From Actinomucor elegans (Eukaryota > Mucoromycota > Mucoromycetes > Mucorales > Mucoraceae): DNA of 64,000 nt. The translations under genes were made by a program, and so were the position numbers. Below the pieces are notes generated by a model that saw only the letters and a program-made list of their open reading frames with translations, ran no database searches and was not told the origin of the DNA. Location: NCBI GenBank assembly GCA_026027325.1, contig JAMSLZ010000004.1, positions 1,240,001 through 1,304,000 on the forward strand. Reading direction: 5' to 3'. Positions 60,365 to 64,000 of the stretch are shown here, piece by piece. Numbering within the stretch: position 1 is the stretch's first letter; each line of letters begins with the position of its first letter.

Positions 60365-62962
60365 ATGTCAGCACCTAAACGACCCAGAGTGGATATTGAA
60401 TACTATGAACAACCTAAGACAATTGGTTACTTCGAAGCCGTCATGAACAGCTTACGTGTCGAACTAGATAAGGTCGGCGGAGACACCAGCTTTAGTGCAC
60501 CTGATTTAGCTTATTTTACAGCTCATTTTCAAAAATTCCAACTTGACCATCTTGGTAAAGAAGCAGCTGAGAAAGCCAAACGACAGCGCAAAAAGCTACA
60601 AGCTGGTATACCATTCTCTTTATTCAGCGTTCGAAATCTCAATACACAATCGCCTCTGTACTTCATTCTAAAGGCTGCTTATAAATTTAAATCCGATTAT
60701 CGTATTGTTGATTGGCGTTTCGATGCTCCAGAGGAAAAGTCTACCTATTTACAAATGATCAAGGTCATTCAACAAGCACTGGCTGAGGTCAAAGTAGATT
60801 GGGGTGTACCGCATATTTGGTTTGATGAATCAGTGCAAGATCAACGTAAGACAAAGCTAAATGCTTTAATTGAAGACCTTGGAGGTATATATATATATAT
60901 ATACAAACAACTGTACAAGTACTAAACACTTTGGCAAAAGGCCTCTTGGCAAAGGATAGATCAGATGCAACACATATTGTTTACGCAGAAGAACAGAGTA
61001 TAGATCGATATCACAAGAATTGGAGAATTGTGCAAGATACACTTGTTCACTGGATTGGACTTCCTGACTCTTATAATACGCTTGCATCGAATCAAGATTG
61101 CGACCAAGATAAACGGGATAAAACACTTGATGAATTAGCTGAAGAGCGACGAAATGCTCCGTGGCATGTCAAATTGAATTGGGTAGAAGATAGTGCGAGA
61201 TATAATGAATGGATGTCGCCTTTAGATTATATCATGCTAGAAGAGCAAAGGATGCAACCTGTTAAGCGTAAACGATCAGAATCCATTATAGAGGATGATA
61301 AAACACCAGAACCAAGTCAAGAAGAAATAGCGCGTCAATACATGCCAGTTCAACAGCACGAGATTATCATTCCTTCCTATGCAGCTTGGTTTGATCTATC
61401 AACAATTCATACCATTGAAACACGAGGCTTACCCGAATTCTTCAATAACAAAAACAAGTCCAAAAATCCCACTGTGTATAAAGAGTATCGTGATTTTATG
61501 GTGAACACCTATCGCCTTAATCCTTTAGAATATCTAACTGTAACAGCTTGCAGAAGAAATATGACAGGTGATGTTTGTTCTATTATTCGTGTGCATGCTT
61601 TCCTAGAACAATGGGGTTTAATCAATTATCAGGTAAGCAAACCAAGCGATTATACGATCACAGTTATTCACAGTCATTTAGATGGACCCTACTGCTAAAC
61701 CCACGGCAGTTGGTCCACCTTTCGAAGGTCAAATCAAGATTGTAGCTGAATTACCTCCCGGGCTCGATCGTAAAACGAACAATACTGATACATATAAAAG
61801 CCCTATCAGAACAACACCCAAGGCTACCCCAACTGAATGCACTTTATCAATTACTACTAATACTGCTACTCCTTCTCTTATTAATACCACCGAGAAACCC
61901 GCCATAGATTTAAATTTAGATTTGCGTACCGACGTCTACGAAGCAGCAGCCAAAGCACACCAAGAAAAGAAACATTTAGAAACCTGCGCCAATTGTAAAA
62001 CCACTTCAAATGAAGGTTACTATCACAATACTGACAAAATGAATTTTGTCTGTTCAAAATGTTTTGATGGTTTGGAAAAGAACACAAAAGCAGACTATAC
62101 AATAAAGAAAGAACGTCCACCAATGATCGAAGCCTGGACAGAACAAGAGGAAATGCTATTGCTGGAAGGGTTAGAGATGTATCCTGAAGATTGGGATAAA
62201 GTGGCTGAACACGTCTCAACACAAACACGCGACGCTTGTATCTTGCACTACCTCAAATTACCTATGGCTGATCCACGCATTGACCCTCAAGTGAAAAAAC
62301 TAGGCTTATTAGAATTTGCGCAAAAAGAACATGTTGATAATCCCATCATGTCTGTCGTTGCCTTTTTGGCTGCTAATGTCAACCCCAAAGTCGCAGCTTC
62401 TTCTATATTTCAAGCAACAGACGATGACAAAGAGCCGATGGACACCAGTGGTGATAAAGAAAAAACTGAGTCATTAGAAGCTACATATGAGTTGATTCAA
62501 AACAAGATCTCGACATTTACATCGCGTATTGAAGACTTCGAAAAAGTGGAAGCTTTTGTAGATCAAGAACGTCGTACTTTGGAAAAGGAGAAATTTATTA
62601 TTCGTCAAGAGCATTTAGCGATACGCAGCCAAATGGACAATATCTACGGTCGCATGTTTCAAGTGAGACAAGCTAAAATGGCAGCAGAGCAGCAAATGAG
62701 ACTAGCAGAACAGCAGCAAAAAGAAGAGGCCATGCCAAATGATGTTCGAGTACGATTGCCTCATGAATCCCTTTCTCCAGAAGAAATCCAAGTGCAAGAA
62801 CAATTAAGAGCAAGATACCCGACACAGTATTTACACAGACAACAATTGTTGCAGCAAGCTAACATGCAGCAGCAACAGCAGCAGCAGCAACAGCGACAGC
62901 AACAACCGCAGCAGCAACAAGTACAGTCGCAACAGGGTATCATGCTCACTCAAAGTAAATAA
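60365..62962 (+). CDS. SWI3/RSC8-type chromatin remodelling subunit
   Basis: Core subunit of SWI/SNF or RSC complexes (SMARCC/Moira family). The start at 60365 gives [20 protein letters not shown]. The N-terminal part is the chromo/BRCT-like module ([33 protein letters not shown]). An intron at about 60885-60940 starts in a TA microsatellite and carries a TACTAAAC branch site; it joins EDLG to [15 protein letters not shown]. The SWIRM domain is [20 protein letters not shown] to [14 protein letters not shown], continuing over a second intron as [19 protein letters not shown]-type finger ([21 protein letters not shown]) and a SANT domain ([40 protein letters not shown]) follow, then a coiled coil and a Gln-rich end. 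Length is about 830 residues. Swi3 versus Rsc8 cannot be decided. Confidence 0.92.
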
Positions 62963-63038
62963 TATAAATAATACTACGCTTTCTTATACACCATTTATTC
63001 CTCTATAAATTTCCATTGATCATAATGCTACTCTATTA

Positions 63039-64000
63039 TTAAAACTTGTTATAAAAGTTGCTTCTTTTCAATTCCATGGCAGTCTTATAAGGTACTGTAA
63101 TGGGTGGCTGTAAAGGATCCAAAGCCTTGTAAGATTCTGTCAGTGGATAAGTTCTATCTGCATCATAGCCACTATAACATATTCTTAGTAAAAGGGTCAT
63201 CCATCTGGAAATAATCTTACTTTAAATCACCACAAGCAATGAAAGGAACAATCGTTCTATTAGGCCCTGTCAATTCATTCATGCTATCATACTGTAAATC
63301 CAATAAAGGATTAGCCATGGTAGGTGTATAACCAGCAGGTGGTTGATAGTTTTGACAAACAATAAAAGCCTCTATACTTGAATTACGCGAACTTCTGGGT
63401 TTACTGCAGGTAACTGTAGGGAAAAAAATCTTGAGTTGACTGTATAATAGAGTAATGTCTTTTCCACGGAATATCTTCGCTACAAAAGTTCCACCTGGAC
63501 GAAGTACATGTGTAGTGATATTAAGTGCCTAGTCTTGGGGTTAGTTTCTTTTATAAAGCTTTTTCTCTAATACTTTACAGCAAGCAGTAACTGTGCTTGA
63601 ATGTATTCATCCATATCATGAAGACCGGTCACTACGAACTGATCAGTCCTCTTTACGTAACTCTTTCTTGGATTATATTACCGTCAGGCGCGCCATCGCA
63701 AATAACAATATCTGCCATACTACCATCGAAATAGGAAATAATCTTTTCTGCGGTCGATTCTTTGGTAATATCACCTTGAAGTTGAATAACGCCGTCTAAA
63801 GGTGCCATTGCTTGTAAATCAACTGCTACAATCTTGGGTTCAGGCTCTTCAGGCTTTTGCTTATGATTCTCGCTACATTTAACTTTTAGAATCTCGGGTG
63901 GAAATCTGTCAAATTTTTCATTCCATTACCTCAATCGCTTTGAAAGCACTTGAGACCAACTGCCTGGAGCAGCGCATAGATCAACTGCTCGTTGAACACC
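63039..64000 (-). CDS. TRM7: Trm7-type tRNA 2'-O-ribose methyltransferase (5' end outside window)
   Basis: FtsJ-type SAM methyltransferase that modifies positions 32 and 34 of the tRNA anticodon loop. The window holds most of the protein except the first residues: [20 protein letters not shown] (SAM site), an intron, then [36 protein letters not shown] and [20 protein letters not shown] over a second intron whose acceptor is [25 protein letters not shown] and [20 protein letters not shown] are strongly conserved in Trm7. A further intron lies near 63170-63225. It ends [13 protein letters not shown] and TAA at 63039-63041. It is convergent with the SWI3-like gene, 76 bp apart. Confidence 0.9.

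Overview
The window is nuclear DNA of a filamentous fungus, most likely a Mucorales member (Mucoromycota). The support is: many introns of about 45-75 nt with GT-AG ends and CTAAC-like branch points, AT-rich intergenic DNA full of homopolymers, polyglutamine tracts, a protein set closest to what I know from Mucor/Rhizopus-type fungi, and a decayed LINE whose ORF1 wording resembles mucoralean LINE elements. Genus cannot be fixed from sequence alone. Most gene calls are spliced models worked out by hand, so exon borders are predictions.

Layout. 1-724: 3' end of an ERT1/AcuK-type regulator gene. 2027-3774 (-): a tubby C-terminal-like protein with a Gln/Tyr-rich tail. 5155-5298 (-): candidate small secreted peptide. 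5407-8872 (-): complete ten-exon CWH43 (GPI lipid remodelling). 8873-11914: repeat-bearing gene desert. 11915-24288: large-subunit ribosome biogenesis genes RIX7, RPL20, NOP2 and LAS1, with transposase debris between NOP2 and LAS1. 24437-25737: an Ett1/Nro1-like protein, divergent from LAS1. 26879-26983: a 34-residue membrane microprotein. 27468-28844: a secreted SASA-type esterase. 29442-30849 (-): a G-alpha subunit with a 6-nt microexon. 31047-33571: a CDK5RAP1-type tRNA methylthiotransferase fused in frame to a small LYR-like mitochondrial domain. 34170-34504: Kish. 34560-37376 (-): an AP-1-like bZIP factor, TAF8 and a 57-codon ORF. 38340-40282 (-): a conserved-looking protein I do not recognise. 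40283-46558: gene desert with repeats and coding relics. 46559-54728: SDS23, a Zn2Cys6 factor, mitochondrial uS5 and complex I NDUFS8. 55700-58500: decayed LINE. 59117-64000: mL57, a SWI3/RSC8 chromatin remodeller subunit and TRM7 (cut by the window end).

Functional threads. RIX7, NOP2 and LAS1 all act on the pre-60S particle and RPL20 is a 60S protein; RIX7 and RPL20 share a 265-bp divergent promoter. Mitochondrial functions recur (CDK5RAP1-LYR, uS5m, NDUFS8, mL57), as do transcription and chromatin factors (TAF8, SWI3, bZIP, Zn2Cys6).

The most unusual signals are: a diverged intergenic repeat family whose copies sit in same-direction pairs or triplets, most often 176-177 bp apart; the radical-SAM/LYR fusion with a possible internal mitochondrial processing motif at the seam; and the G-alpha microexon.
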